From the NCBI GenBank assembly GCA_963721335.1, contig CAVRIV010000001.1, forward strand, positions 248,001 through 312,000: 64,000 bases of DNA, in the 5' to 3' direction. Below, piece by piece: positions 20,181-29,926 of the stretch. The stretch's first letter is position 1. Every line of letters starts with the position of its first letter. The notes under the pieces are model-generated. The model ran no database searches, was not told the DNA's origin, and worked only from the letters and a program-made list of their open reading frames with translations. The DNA comes from CAVXDY01 sp963721335 (GTDB taxonomy: Bacteria; Actinomycetota; Thermoleophilia; Miltoncostaeales; Miltoncostaeaceae). The translations under genes were made by a program, and so were the position numbers.

Positions 20181-20972
20181 GCGACCGGCGGCCGACCTAC
20201 CTGGCGCTGCAGGCGCTCGGCGCGCGCTACGCGGAGCACGGACGTGCGGCGGGCCCCCACCCCGCCGAGGACCTCACCCGCCACGAGCTGAGGGTCTTCT
20301 CGCAGAACGGGGAGGACGGCGTCGTCGAGGCGATCCTGCGCCGCGTGGGCTACGGCGCGCCGAGCTTCGTGGAGTTCGGCGTCGAGGCGGGTGCCGAGGG
20401 CAACTGCGTCTTCCTGGCCGACGTGCTGGGGTGGCCGGGGCTCTTCATGGAGAGCGACCCCGGCGCCTTCGCGGCGCTCGCCGCCAAGTACGCGGCGCGC
20501 CCGGAGGTGCGCACCGTCCAGGCGAGCGTGCGGCCCGACAACGTCGAGGCGCTGATCCGCTCCGCCGGGCTGCCGGACGAGCTCACCGTGCTGTCCATCG
20601 ACGTGGACGGCATCGACTACTGGATCTGGCGGGCGCTCGAGCTCCGGCCGCGGGTGGTGGTCGATCGAGTACAACGCCCACCTGCCCCCCGATGCCCTGC
20701 TGGTGCAGCCGCTCGAGCCCGAGGTCGCCTGGGACGGGACGGACTACTTCGGCGCCTCGCTCGGGGCCCTGCGCCACCTGGCCGAGGCGAGGGGCTTCCG
20801 GTTCGTCCACACGGACCTCGCCGGGGTCAACGCCTTCTTCGTGCGCGAGGACCTCGCCGAGCCGTTCCTGCCCGACCACCTGGTCCCGGTGCGCGCGCCG
20901 AACTACTTCCTCTCGGGGACGGGCCACCCGCCCCACCGCGGGGACCGGCGCTACGTCGACCCGTGCGCCTGA
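20177..20972 (+). CDS. FkbM-like methyltransferase-fold protein
   Basis: About 264 residues; GTG 20177 overlaps the gmd stop as GTGA. The segment HELRVFSQNGEDGVVEAIL then PSFVEFGVEAGAEGNCVFL and WPGLFMESDPGAFAAL has the shape of an FkbM-type methyltransferase: acidic residue after the first strand, then an ExD at the second. The glycine-rich loop is GVEAGAEGN. SIDVDGIDYWIWRAL and EYNAHLPPD follow, with one slip near 20665. FkbM proteins methylate sugar hydroxyls. The cofactor loop is unusual, so the activity is uncertain. It sits among glycan genes and is coupled to gmd. Confidence 0.6.
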
Positions 20973-22215
20973 GACGCATGCGCCGGCGCCGCGGCGCGAC
21001 CCTCACCGCGGGGCCCGCATCCGCGGATCGGCTCGAGACGCCGGAGATGCGCCTCGCGGGCCTGGAGATGCGCGAGGGGCGCGCCTGGGTCGAGGTCGAG
21101 GTGAGGACCAGCCCGGCGCTGGCGGCCCTCGGCCCCGCCTGGTCGGGAGCGACGGTCTGCGTCGGGTCCCACTGGCTCGACCGCCGCGGGGCCATGCTGG
21201 CCTTCGACGGCGCCCGCTCGGACCCGCTCGATCTCGGCCTCCTGGAGCTGGCGCCGGTGCGCCGGCGGCTCTCCCTGGATCACCGGCGACCCCGGGGCGG
21301 TGAGCGCCTCCAGATCGACCTCGTCGCCGAGGGACTGGCCTGGGGCCAGCAGGTCGGGCTCGGGATGCTCGAGCTCCAACGGCCACGCGAGCCCGCGATG
21401 CCCGCCGCCCGGGCCGCCGCCGCGGGTCCATCGCCCCCGGAGGAGGCTGCCGCCGCGACGCGCGAGTGGCTGTCGGCGGCCTGGCCGCGGGGCGCCTCCG
21501 AGTCGGAGATGGCCGCCTACGTCGGTGCTGACCTCGCCCGCTTCCTGATGAGCGTCCAGCTCGTCGCGGACCCGGGCCGGACGCTCGAGATCGGCGCGAA
21601 CCCCTACTTCATCACCCGTCTGCTCGCCGCCCGCCACCCGGACGCGGATCTCACGCTGACCAACTTCTTCGGCACCGGCGGGACCGCGATCGACCAGGAG
21701 GTCGTGGACGCCGCGGGGAGCGTCGTCGCGGTCTTCCACTCGGACCTCGTCGACGTCGAGACCCAGCCGCTCCCCTACCCGGACGGCAGGTTCGACACCG
21801 TGCTCCTGTGCGAGGTGATCGAGCACATGGTGACGCGACCCGGTGTTCGCGCTGCGCGAGATCCACCGGGTGCTCGCCCCGCGGGGGAGGCTGCTGCTCA
21901 CGACCCCGAACGTCGCCCGGGCCGCGAACCTGCACCGCCTCGCCCAGCGCCAGGGCGTCTACGACCCCTACTCCTCGTACGGTCCCCACGGCCGCCACAA
22001 CCGCGAGTACGCCGCCGAGGAGCTGCACGAGATGCTGGTCCGCAACGGCTTCGCGATCGAGCGCTACCTCACCCGCCCCGTGCACGACGTCCCGGACCCC
22101 GGCCCGGAGTGGTTCGCCGCCGCGGACGACGACGGGGCGGGGGACTACCACTTCGTGGTCGCCGTGCGCGCCGCGCCGAGCGAGCCGTTCCGTGCCGGGC
22201 TGGCTCTACCGCTGA
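20963..22215 (+). CDS. Beta-sandwich domain fused to class I methyltransferase
   Basis: About 415 residues; start GTG 20963 (overlapping the previous stop) or ATG 20978. Residues ~20-150 form a beta-rich domain (MREGRAWVEVEVRTS, VCVGSHWLDRRGAMLAFDG, LQIDLVAEGLAWGQQ). It resembles the Wzt C-terminal glycan-binding domain and the similar modules attached to polysaccharide enzymes. The C-terminal half is a methyltransferase: TLEIGANPYFITRLLAAR, LPYPDGRFDTVLLCEVIEHM, then after a slip near 21842 FALREIHRVLAPRGRLLLTT. Another slip lies near 21290. The combination suggests modification of a bound saccharide. It ends 5 bp from the convergent SDR gene. Confidence 0.65.
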
Positions 22216-22219
22216 CGGC

Positions 22220-23052
22220 TCAGGCGCCGGGACCGAGGTCGTGGTACCGCTGGGAGTCGATCCGTCGCAGGCGGCCGAAGTCGCTGCTCGCCGCGGAGGA
22301 CGACGCCGGCCTCGGCGTCCGACCATGGGTCCCAGGGCGCGCTGATCAGGCGCCCCGTGATCCCCGCGCCCTCGTCGCTCAGCAGGAAGGCCACGAGCCC
22401 GGCGGCCACCTCGGGCGGCGTGGCGTCCTGCAGTCGACGCTCGGTCTCCTCGTAGTAGGGGCCGACGTCGCCGCGGTCCTGCGCCAGCGTCGTCTGGTGG
22501 ATCCCCGTGGCGACGAAGCCGGGCGCGACGGCGTTGACGCGCCAGCCGGGCTCCTCGTCGGCGAGGTTCTCGGCCAGGCGGACCGTGGCGACCTTGGCGA
22601 GGGCGTAGGCGGTGAAGCGGGGGAACGCCGCGGTCGCGCCGCCGCCCGAGAAGAGCACGACCGCCGGCGCCCGCGCCGCGTCGAGCAGCGGGGCGCAGGC
22701 CTGGACCACTCGCAGCGTGCCCACCAGATGCTCGTCGAGGGTCGCGGCCAGGGCGTCGAGGTCGACCGAGCGGGTGGGGCCGACGGGCTCGAGACGTCCC
22801 GCCGCCAGCACGAGCCCGTCGAGGGCCGCTCCGAGCGCCTCCCGCGCCGCGGCGGCGAGGCGCACACCGCAGTCGCGATCTCCCAGGTCGAGCGGCGACG
22901 GCCGCGGCTCCGCGCGCCGCCAGCGCCTCGAGACGGCCGGGATCGCGGCCGGTGGCCAGCACCCGGTCGCCGCGCGCGAGCAGCGCGTCGACGACCGCGC
23001 CTCCGAGGCCGCCCGTGCCACCCACCACGATGACGCTCCGCGATCCAGTGAT
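22220..23052 (-). CDS. SDR-family oxidoreductase
   Basis: Classical short-chain dehydrogenase, about 275 residues, alone on the minus strand inside a plus-strand block. Motifs: SVIVVGGTGGLGGAVVDAL (cofactor loop), LVLAAGRLEP, FSGGGATAAFPRFTAYALAK (Ser and Tyr-x3-Lys), and APGFVATGIHQTTLA. The C-terminus is best read in a shifted frame ending DFGRLRRIDSQRYHDLG at TGA 22220-22222; slips lie near 22270 and 22905. No ATG, GTG or TTG precedes the cofactor loop in frame. The position matching the leaderless layout (TAGGGT then 7 nt) is ATC at 23050-23052, either a rare start or a base error for ATG. The substrate is unknown. Confidence 0.75.
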
Positions 23053-23059
23053 GAGCCGG

Positions 23060-23065
23060 ACCCTA
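23060..23065 (-). promoter_or_regulatory. -10 hexamer TAGGGT for the SDR gene
   Basis: TAGGGT on the minus strand lies 7 nt before the inferred SDR first codon at 23052. It is divergent from the promoter of the 23157 operon. Confidence 0.35.
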
Positions 23066-23142
23066 CCCCGGTGCGAACGGGCGAATCGCCGCGGGCCGGG
23101 TGCGCCCGGGCCGGAGAACCGGCGTTCGCGACACGCCTGGTA

Positions 23143-23148
23143 TAGCTT
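23143..23148 (+). promoter_or_regulatory. -10 hexamer TAGCTT before the heptose/octose operon
   Basis: TAGCTT (within TATAGCTT) lies 8 nt before GTG 23157. It probably drives the coupled operon running to 32807. Confidence 0.45.
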
Positions 23149-23156
23149 GCGCCCCC

Positions 23157-23781
23157 GTGTCCTTCGCAGCCCAGTACCTCCGGGAGGTCTCCGAGATCTC
23201 GGCGGGTCTCGACGCCCCCGCGATCGACGCGATCGCGCAGGCCCTCGCGGACGTGCGGGACGCAGGGTGGGCGCCTCTTCATCCTGGGCGCCGGCGGCGG
23301 CGCCGGGCACGCCTCGCACGCGGTCAACGACTTCCGCAAGATCTGCGACCTCGAGAGCTACGCGCCCAGCGACAACGTCTCCGAGCTCACGGCGCGGGTG
23401 AACGACGAGGGCTGGGACGACGGCCTACTCGCAACTGGCTGCGCGGCTCGCGGCTCCGCGCCGACGACGCGATCCTCGTGTTCTCGGTCGGCGGCGGGTC
23501 GCGGGAGCACCAGCGTCTCCATGAGCCTGGTCAACGCGATCGAGCTGGCGCGCGAGGTCGGGGCGCTCGTCGTGGGCGTGGTCGGCAAGGACGACGGCGC
23601 CGCGGCGACCCTCGCCGACCACTGCATCGTCGTCCGTGGCGCTCCCGCCGAGCGCCTGACGCCCCACACCGAGGCCTTTCAGGCCGTGGTCTGGCACCTG
23701 CTGGTCTCGCATCCGGCGCTCGCGATGCGCGCCGGCACCTGGGAGGTCATCGGCCGAGGCGAGGAGGCCCCGGCATCCTGA
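23157..23781 (+). CDS. gmhA: Sugar-phosphate isomerase, SIS domain (GmhA/LmbN type), frameshifted
   Basis: Aldose-ketose isomerase family that converts sedoheptulose 7-phosphate to heptose 7-phosphate, or an octulose 8-phosphate in the lincosamide branch. GTG 23157 gives SFAAQYLREVSEISAGLD. The SIS core reads ILGAGGGAGHASHAVNDF, then AILVFSVGGGS and VSMSLVNAIELAREVG, then VVGVVGKDDGAAATLADHC and LTPHTEAFQAVVWHLL. Slips lie near 23272, 23427 and 23505. About 207 residues, close to GmhA (about 190-200). First gene of a coupled operon; its stop overlaps the next gene as CTGA. Confidence 0.82.
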
Positions 23782-24405
23782 GCCCCTCCGCCGACCGGGC
23801 CGTGTTCCTCGATCGCGACGGCATCATCAACGAGCTGGTGCCGAATCCCGCGACGGGCGACCACGAGTCGCCCTACCGCCCCGAGGACGTGGCGCTCACG
23901 GCGGGCGCCGTCGCGGCGATCCGGGCGCTGCGGACCTTGGATGTGCCCCTCGTGGTCGTGTCCAACCAGCCCTCCGCCGCCAAGGGCACGGCCGCCCTGG
24001 AGGATCTCGCCGCCGTGCACGACGCCGTCATCCAGCGGCTCGCCGAGGCCGGCGTGTGGGTGGACGACGTGCGCTACTGCTTCCACCACCCCGCAGGGCG
24101 TCGACCCGGTGCTGGGGCGCGCGTGCGAGTGCCGCAAGCCGGCCCCGGGGCTGCTCCTGGACGCGGCCGCGGCGCTCGGCATGGACGCGGCCGCGCTCGG
24201 GCGCTCCTGGCTGATCGGCGACTCGGACGTGGACGTCGAGGCCGGACGACGGGCCGGGTGCCGTACAGTCCTCGTGGAGGAGCCCCACTCGTCCCATCGC
24301 CGGCACGGAGCGACGGCCGATGCCCACGCCGCCGACGTGCTGGAGGCCGCACTGCTGGTCGCGGCCGCGCTGCCCGCCCACCTACCCGGCGAGGAGACCC
24401 GATGA
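23778..24405 (+). CDS. gmhB: HAD phosphatase, sugar-1,n-bisphosphate type (GmhB/LmbK)
   Basis: Removes the terminal phosphate of heptose 1,7-bisphosphate, or of the octose 1,8-bisphosphate equivalent. Motif I FLDRDGIIN, motif II VVSNQPSAAKGT, zinc-loop residues CFHHP and CECRKP, motif III GDSDVDVEAGRRAGC: all as in GmhB. One slip near 24095 lies inside the zinc loop. About 208 residues. The reading frame is open from CTG 23778, which overlaps the gmhA stop as CTGA; the next canonical start, GTG 23802, would cut into motif I. A CTG start is therefore likely. It ends as ATGA with the transaldolase gene. Confidence 0.85.
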
Positions 24406-25144
24406 GCATCGATCTCTCGACCATGACCACGAAGATCTTCGCCGACGGCGCGGACCTGGAGAGCCTGCTGAGGCTCGCCCAGCAGCCGCACATCCGCGGC
24501 TTCACGACCAACCCCACGCTGATGCGCAAGGCCGGGGTGAGCGACTACGCGTCCTTCGCGCGGTCGGTGCTCGAGCGGATCACCGACCGGCCGATCTCCT
24601 TCGAGGTCTTCTCCGACGACGCCGACGGCATGAGGAGCCAGGCCCGGGAGATCGCCTCCTGGGGTCCCAACGTCTACGTCAAGATCCCCGTCACCAACAC
24701 GCGCGGGGCGCCGATGACCGACCTGGTGCGCGAGCTGTCCGCAGTCGGGCGTGCAGGTGAACGTGACCGCGCTGATGACCGTGCCGCAGGTCGCGCGGAT
24801 CGCCGCGGCCCTGCGCGACGGCGCGCCGAGCAACATCTCGGTGTTCGCCGGGCGGGTCGCCGACACCGGGCGCGACCCGGTGCCGATGATGACCGAGGCC
24901 CTGGCGGCGATGGCCGACGCCCCCCGCGCCGAGCTGATCTGGGCCAGCCCGCGCGAGGTGCTGAACATCATCCAGGCGGACCGAGATCGGGTGCCACATC
25001 ATCACGGTGACCCACGATCTGCTGGCCAAGCTGCACCTGCTGGGCAAGAACCTCGACGAGTACTCGCTCGACACGGTGAAGATGTTCCACGACGACGCCG
25101 CGTCGGCCGGCTTCGCGCTCGAGCCGGCCCAGGTGAGTGGTTGA
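24402..25144 (+). CDS. Transaldolase family protein (FSA/TalC/LmbR type)
   Basis: Class I aldolase that moves a three-carbon dihydroxyacetone unit. ATG 24402 begins MSIDLSTMTTKIFADGADL. FTTNPTLMRKAGVSDY and the Schiff-base lysine in VYVKIPVTNTRG identify the family. NVTALMTVPQVARIAAAL, SVFAGRVADTGRDP and IWASPREVLNIIQAD follow. Slips lie near 24745 and 24985. About 246 residues, the size of the small transaldolases. It sits between the phosphatase and a methyltransferase with 4-bp overlaps on both sides, so it belongs to this pathway rather than to central metabolism. It could make sedoheptulose 7-phosphate or, like LmbR, an octulose 8-phosphate. Confidence 0.88.
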
Positions 25145-26064
25145 GCACGGCGGCGGCGGAGGGGGCCGCGGCGGACGCCGGCAGCGCTGACGTGTCCGGC
25201 GGGACCTGCGCGGTGTGCGGCGCCCCGATGGCGCCCGCGGGCCACGTGCAGGGTGCGACGATCCCCGGGCCCTACCGCCTCCTCCGATGCGGAGCCTGCG
25301 GCTTCGCCGCGGTGGCCGACCCGCCCGACCCGGCCCGGGTCTACACCGACGACTACTACCGCGGCGCCGGCGCCGACCCCCTCGTGGACTACGAGTTCGA
25401 GGCGAGCGCCCCCGCGCGCACCATCCGGCGGTACGAATGGAGGGGCATCGCCGCCCGCGTCGGCGCGCTCGCCCCCGTCGGCCCGGCGACCCGATGGCTC
25501 GACGCCGGCTGCGGTACGGGCGGCCTGGTGGCGTACCTGCGCGAGCGGGTGGGCTGCGACGCGGTGGGCCAGGAGGAGGGATGGGCGCTCGACCGCCTGC
25601 GGCGGGCCGGCATCCCCGTCGTGGACTCCGGCGACCTGGCGGAGCTGCGCGGGACGTTCGACGTGGTCACCGCGATCGAGGTGATCGAGCACGTGGCCGA
25701 CCCGGTTCCGTTCCTGCGGAGCCTGCGCGACCTCCTGCGCCCGGGCGGCCTCCTGTTCCTCACCACCGGCAACGCGGCCCCCCACCGGGACGATCTGGCC
25801 GGCTGGAGCTACGTGGTGCCGGAGATCCACGTGAGCTTCTTCGAGCCGCGCACGCTGGAGCGGGCGCTGATCGCCGCCGGCTTCCGCCCGGCCTACCCCG
25901 GCTTCGGCCCGGGGCACTCCGACATCATTCGCTTCAAGGTGCTGAAGAACGTGGGGGTGCGCACCCGCTCGGCGTGGGAGCGGGCCCTGCCGTGGCCGCT
26001 GATCTCCCGCGTCGTGGACCGCCGTCACCGCGTGTCCGCCCACCCCGTGGGGTACGCGGCGTGA
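25141..26064 (+). CDS. Class I methyltransferase with N-terminal zinc-ribbon-like motif
   Basis: 307 residues, intact. TTG 25141 overlaps the transaldolase stop as TTGA. Two CxxC pairs (CAVCGAP near residue 22 and CGACG near 47) form a likely zinc site. The methyltransferase follows: TRWLDAGCGTGGLVAYL, FDVVTAIEVIEHVADPVPFL, LRPGGLLFLTTGN. The layout resembles sugar C-methyltransferases of deoxysugar pathways, although it is shorter and lacks their C-terminal domain. Next to an NAD epimerase and a kinase, it probably methylates the sugar made here or its glycan. Confidence 0.75.
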   Translation: MSTAAAEGAAADAGSADVSGGTCAVCGAPMAPAGHVQGATIPGPYRLLRCGACGFAAVADPPDPARVYTDDYYRGAGADPLVDYEFEASAPARTIRRYEWRGIAARVGALAPVGPATRWLDAGCGTGGLVAYLRERVGCDAVGQEEGWALDRLRRAGIPVVDSGDLAELRGTFDVVTAIEVIEHVADPVPFLRSLRDLLRPGGLLFLTTGNAAPHRDDLAGWSYVVPEIHVSFFEPRTLERALIAAGFRPAYPGFGPGHSDIIRFKVLKNVGVRTRSAWERALPWPLISRVVDRRHRVSAHPVGYAA

Positions 26065-27032
26065 AACGCGCCCTCATCACGGGCGGCGCGGGCTTCATCG
26101 GCAGCAACCTGGCGGATCGTCTGATCGCCGACGGCCACGAGGTGGTGGTCTACGACGACTTCAGCACCGGTCAGCACCGCTTCCTGGAGTCGTTCACCGC
26201 CTCGCCCCGCGCGACCGTGGTGGAGGGCGACGTGCTCGACGGCGCCGGGCTGCGCGCCGCGATGGAGGGCTGCGACACGATCTTCCACCTGGCCGCGAAC
26301 GCCGACGTGCGCTTCGGCCTCCAGGATCCCTCCCGCGACTTCGAGCAGAACACCGTGGGCACGTTCACCGTGCTGGAGGCGATGCGCGCGGCCGGAGTCG
26401 ACCGCATCCTCTTCTCGTCGTCCGGGTCCGTCTACGGCGAGCCCGAGGTCGCCCCCACTCCCGAGGACTGCCCCTTCCCGGTCCAGACGTCCCTCTACGC
26501 CGCGTCCAAGCTGGCCGGCGAGGCGCTCATCCAGGCCTACTGCGAGGGCTACGGCTTCACGGGGGTGGTGCTGCGCTTCGTCTCGGTGCTGGGGGAGCGC
26601 TACACCCACGGACACCTCTACGACTTCACGCGCGCCCTTCGCGAGGACCCGAGCGTGCTCGTGGTGCAGGGCGACGGGCGCCAGCGCAAGTCGTACATGT
26701 ACGTGGGCGACTGCATCGACGCCGTCGCGATGCTCGCCCGCCGCCCCGACGGCGCCGGCACGTCGTCGGTCTTCAACCTCGGCACGGACGAGGTGTCCGA
26801 CGTCAACACGTCGATCCGAGCGGTCTGCACCCACCTGGGGGTGGAGCCGCGGCTCGACTACACCGGCGGCACCCGCGGGTGGATCGGCGACAGCCCGCTC
26901 ATCCATCTCGACTGCTCGCGCGTGCGGGCCCTCGGGTGGGCCCCGCGGCTGACGATCGCCGAGTCGGTGCAGCGCACCCTCGACTGGCTGGCCCAGAACG
27001 AGTGGGTCTACGGGTCGAGGGCGCTCCGATGA
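26061..27032 (+). CDS. NAD-dependent sugar-nucleotide epimerase/dehydratase
   Basis: 323 residues, intact; GTG 26061 overlaps the previous stop as GTGA. Extended SDR: KRALITGGAGFIGSNLADRL, YDDFSTGQHRFLE, FHLAANADVRFG, SSSGSVYGEPEV and catalytic YAASKLAGEA, closest in look to UDP-glucose 4-epimerase-type enzymes. QGDGRQRKSYMYVGDCIDA is the usual nucleotide-sugar region. Within this operon an epimerisation of a GDP-sugar at C4 is the natural guess (compare LmbM), but the substrate is not readable from sequence. Confidence 0.82.
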   Translation: MKRALITGGAGFIGSNLADRLIADGHEVVVYDDFSTGQHRFLESFTASPRATVVEGDVLDGAGLRAAMEGCDTIFHLAANADVRFGLQDPSRDFEQNTVGTFTVLEAMRAAGVDRILFSSSGSVYGEPEVAPTPEDCPFPVQTSLYAASKLAGEALIQAYCEGYGFTGVVLRFVSVLGERYTHGHLYDFTRALREDPSVLVVQGDGRQRKSYMYVGDCIDAVAMLARRPDGAGTSSVFNLGTDEVSDVNTSIRAVCTHLGVEPRLDYTGGTRGWIGDSPLIHLDCSRVRALGWAPRLTIAESVQRTLDWLAQNEWVYGSRALR

Positions 27033-28015
27033 GCGTGATCTTCACGCGGGCGCCCCTCCGGATCTCGCTCGGCGGGGGCGGCACCGACCTGCCCTCGTAC
27101 TACCGCGAGCACGGAGGTTTCCTGATCGCGGGAGCGATCGACAAGTACATCTACATGCTCACCCACACGGTCTTCCAGCAGCGCTTCCGCCTCAAGTACT
27201 CGGAGTTCGAGGAGGTGGACCGCCCCGAGGAGATCCGGCACCCGATCCTGCGGGAGACGCTCTGCCGCCACTGGAGCGGCAGCCCGCTCGAGATCGCCTC
27301 GGTCGCCGACATCCCGGCGGGCACGGGGTTGGGGTCGTCGGGCGCGTTCACCGTCTGCCTGCTGAAGGCCCTCCACCTGGGAGGGCGCATGTCGAGCGCC
27401 CCGGCGGCCATCGCCGAGGAGGCGTGCCACATCGAGATCGACGTGCTGGGTGAGCCCTCGGGCAAGCAGGACCAGTACGTCGCCGCCCACGGGGGCATCT
27501 GCGCCTACACGTTCAACCCCGACGACACGGTCGACGTCGAGCCGCTGCGCCTTCCGGCGGAGACGCTCGAGGGGATGAGCGACGGCTTCCTGCTCTTCTT
27601 CACGGGCGAGACGCGCAAGGCCACCGACATCCTCGAGGACCAGGACCGGCGCACCCGCGAGCTCGACGCGACGATGGTGGCGAACCTCGACCGCACCAAG
27701 CAGATCGGCCTCGACAGCCGCGCGCTGCTCGAGTCGGGCGACCTGATGGCCTACGGCGAGCTGATGCACGAGCACTGGCTCAACAAGCGCGCCCGCTCGG
27801 CGGGCATGTCCACGGGCCGGGTCAACGACCTCTACGAGCGCGCGCGGGCCAACGGCGCGGTCGGCGGCAAGCTGGTCGGGGCCGGAGGCGGCGGGTTCCT
27901 GCTCGTCTACACGCCCGAGCCGGGGCGCCTGCGCGAGGCGATGGCCGGCGCCGACGCCCCCGAGGTGCGCTTCGGCTTCGACTTCCACGGCTGCTTCGGC
28001 CAGGAGTACGCATGA
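27029..28015 (+). CDS. hddA: GHMP kinase, heptose/octose 1-kinase family (HddA/LmbP)
   Basis: 328 residues, intact; ATG 27029 overlaps the epimerase stop as ATGA. The N-terminus RAPLRISLGGGGTDLPSYY and the phosphate loop IPAGTGLGSSGAFTVCLL are characteristic of D-glycero-D-manno-heptose 7-phosphate 1-kinase and LmbP. EPSGKQDQYVAAHGG and the C-terminal GKLVGAGGGGFLLVYTP complete the GHMP fold. It would add the C1 phosphate before dephosphorylation by the 23778 product and nucleotidylation by the 37084 product. It overlaps the next gene as ATGA. Confidence 0.88.
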   Translation: MSVIFTRAPLRISLGGGGTDLPSYYREHGGFLIAGAIDKYIYMLTHTVFQQRFRLKYSEFEEVDRPEEIRHPILRETLCRHWSGSPLEIASVADIPAGTGLGSSGAFTVCLLKALHLGGRMSSAPAAIAEEACHIEIDVLGEPSGKQDQYVAAHGGICAYTFNPDDTVDVEPLRLPAETLEGMSDGFLLFFTGETRKATDILEDQDRRTRELDATMVANLDRTKQIGLDSRALLESGDLMAYGELMHEHWLNKRARSAGMSTGRVNDLYERARANGAVGGKLVGAGGGGFLLVYTPEPGRLREAMAGADAPEVRFGFDFHGCFGQEYA

Positions 28016-29011
28016 GCCTGCGGGTCGGCATCGTCGGCTGTGGCCTGATGGGCCGGAAGCGCGCCGCCGCGCTCGGCGCGGACCGGGTCGTCGCGGTCTG
28101 CGACGCCGATCCGGCCCGGGCCGGCGAGCTCGCGGCGGCGACCGGCGCGCGCGCCGTCCCCGACCTCGACGCCGTGCTCGCGGAGGCCCCCGACGCCGTG
28201 ATCGTCGCGACCACCCACGACGCCCTCTCCGACGCCGCCTGCCGCGCGCTCGCCGGCGGGGCCCACGTGCTGGTCGAGAAGCCCGCGGGGCGCACCGTGG
28301 CCGAGGTCGAGCGCATCGCCGACGCCGCCGCCGCGGCCGGCCGCCTGGTGAAGGTGGGCTTCAACCACCGCTTCCACCCCGGCATCGCGCGGGCGATCTC
28401 CGAGGTGCGCGCCGGCCTGCACGGCGAGCCGATGTACATGCGCGCCCGCTACGGGCACGGCGGCCGGCCGGGCTACGACCGCGAGTGGCGCGCCGACCCG
28501 GCGATCTCGGGAGGCGGCGAGCTGCTCGACCAGGGCATGCACCTGCTCGACCTCAGCCACTGGCTGATGGGACCGCTGCCGTTGCACTCCGCGCTCCTGC
28601 GGACGAGCTTCTGGGACATGCCGGTGGAGGACAACGCGGTCCTGACGCTCGGCGCGCCCGGCTCGAGCCGGGCCCTGGTGCGCGTTCCACGTGAGCTGGT
28701 CGGAGTGGAAGAACGAGTTCGCGATGGACATCTACACCCGCCACACCAAGCTCGCGATCTCCGGCCTCGCCGGCTCGTACGGGCCTCAGACGCTGCGCAT
28801 CTGGCGGATGCGCCCCGAGATGGGGCCGCCCGACCTGGAGGAGGTCGCCTTCCCGGCCGAGGACCGCTCGTGGGCCGACGAGTGGTCCAACCTGCGCGCC
28901 GCGATCGCGGGCGACGACGTCGAGCTGCTCGGCGACCTCGTCTCGGCCCGGTACGGCCTGGAGTGCGCCGAGGAGGCCTACCGCCGCACGTCCGCGACGG
29001 TCGGCGGGTGA
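28012..29011 (+). CDS. Gfo/Idh/MocA-family oxidoreductase, frameshifted
   Basis: NAD(P)-dependent sugar oxidoreductase. ATG 28012 gives SLRVGIVGCGLMGRKRAAAL. The conserved EKP motif is HVLVEKPAGRTV, followed by KVGFNHRFHPGIARAI and ELLDQGMHLLDLSHWLMG. A surplus base near 28690 shifts the beta-sheet C-terminal domain, which continues SWSEWKNEFAMDIYTRHTK and RSWADEWSNLRAAIAG. About 332 residues. In lincosamide sugar synthesis a member of this family (LmbZ) acts after epimerisation. The parallel is suggestive only. It overlaps the next gene as GTGA. Confidence 0.85.
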
Positions 29012-29926
29012 GCGTGGCCGCCCCCGACTCCGCACCCCTGCTCGCCGGCCTGCGCCCTCCGCCGGGCCACGCGGCCGCGCCGGCCTTCGCCGCCGGCTGG
29101 CGGGTCGACGGCGACGGCGCCGCGGCCCCCTTCCTCTCCTACCTCGCGGGGTCGGAGGCCGTCGGCTGGTCGGCCGACCTCGAGGCCCTGCACGAGGGCT
29201 CGAGCCGGGAGCACCCGATCGACGTGCTCACCCGCGAGGCGGCCGTCGCGGCGCTGCGCGGCGCGGGCCTGGGGACGGCTCCGGCGCTGCTCGACGTGGG
29301 CTGCAGCTCCGGCCACCTGCTCGGCGACCTCCGGGCCGCCTGGCCCGGGGCGGCGCTGGCGGGCGTCGACGCCGAGGACGCCGGCCTGGCCGGCGCCCAC
29401 GCCCGCGTGCCGGACGCCGCCCTGATGCACGCCAGCGCAACCGACCTGCCGCTCGCCGACGGCGTGGTCGACGGGCTGGTGGCGCTCAACCTGCTGGAGC
29501 ACCTGCCCGACGACGTCGCCGCGCTCGCCGAGTTCGCGCGCGTCATGCGCCCCGGCGCCCGGGCGGTCGTCGTGGTGCCCTCCAACCCCCGCCTCTACGA
29601 CTACTACGACCGCCACCTCCAGCACGAGCGGCGCTACGCGCGGGGAGAGCTGGCCGGCAAGGCCGGCTCCGCCGGCCTGCGCCGTGTCGGCGGGCTCAGC
29701 CTCGGGAGCGTCGTCTACCCCGGCTTCTGGCTGGTCAAGACGCGCAACCGCCGCCTCGATCCGACCCCCCAGGAGGCGCGCGAGCGCGTCGAGGCCGACA
29801 TCGCCCGCTCCTCGCGCTCGCCGCTGGCGCGGTCGGCCTTCCGCCTGGAGGGGGCGCTGCTCCGCCGCGGCCTGCGCCCGTCGCGCGGCATCCGCGAGGT
29901 GCTCGTGCGTGGAGCGCCCGGCGTGA
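29008..29926 (+). CDS. Class I SAM-dependent methyltransferase
   Basis: About 305 residues. GTG 29008; ALLDVGCSSGHLLGDLR is the cofactor loop, followed by GVDAEDAGLAGAHARV, LPLADGVVDGLVALNLLEHL and MRPGARAVVVVPSNPRLY. The tail RLYDYYDRHLQHERRY resembles methyltransferases acting on lipid-linked or sugar substrates. The gene appears joined to the following epimerase in one open frame. A surplus base near 29915 would instead end it at TGA 29924-29926, overlapping the epimerase GTG 29923 as GTGA, the arrangement seen at almost every other junction here. I treat them as two genes. Confidence 0.78.
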
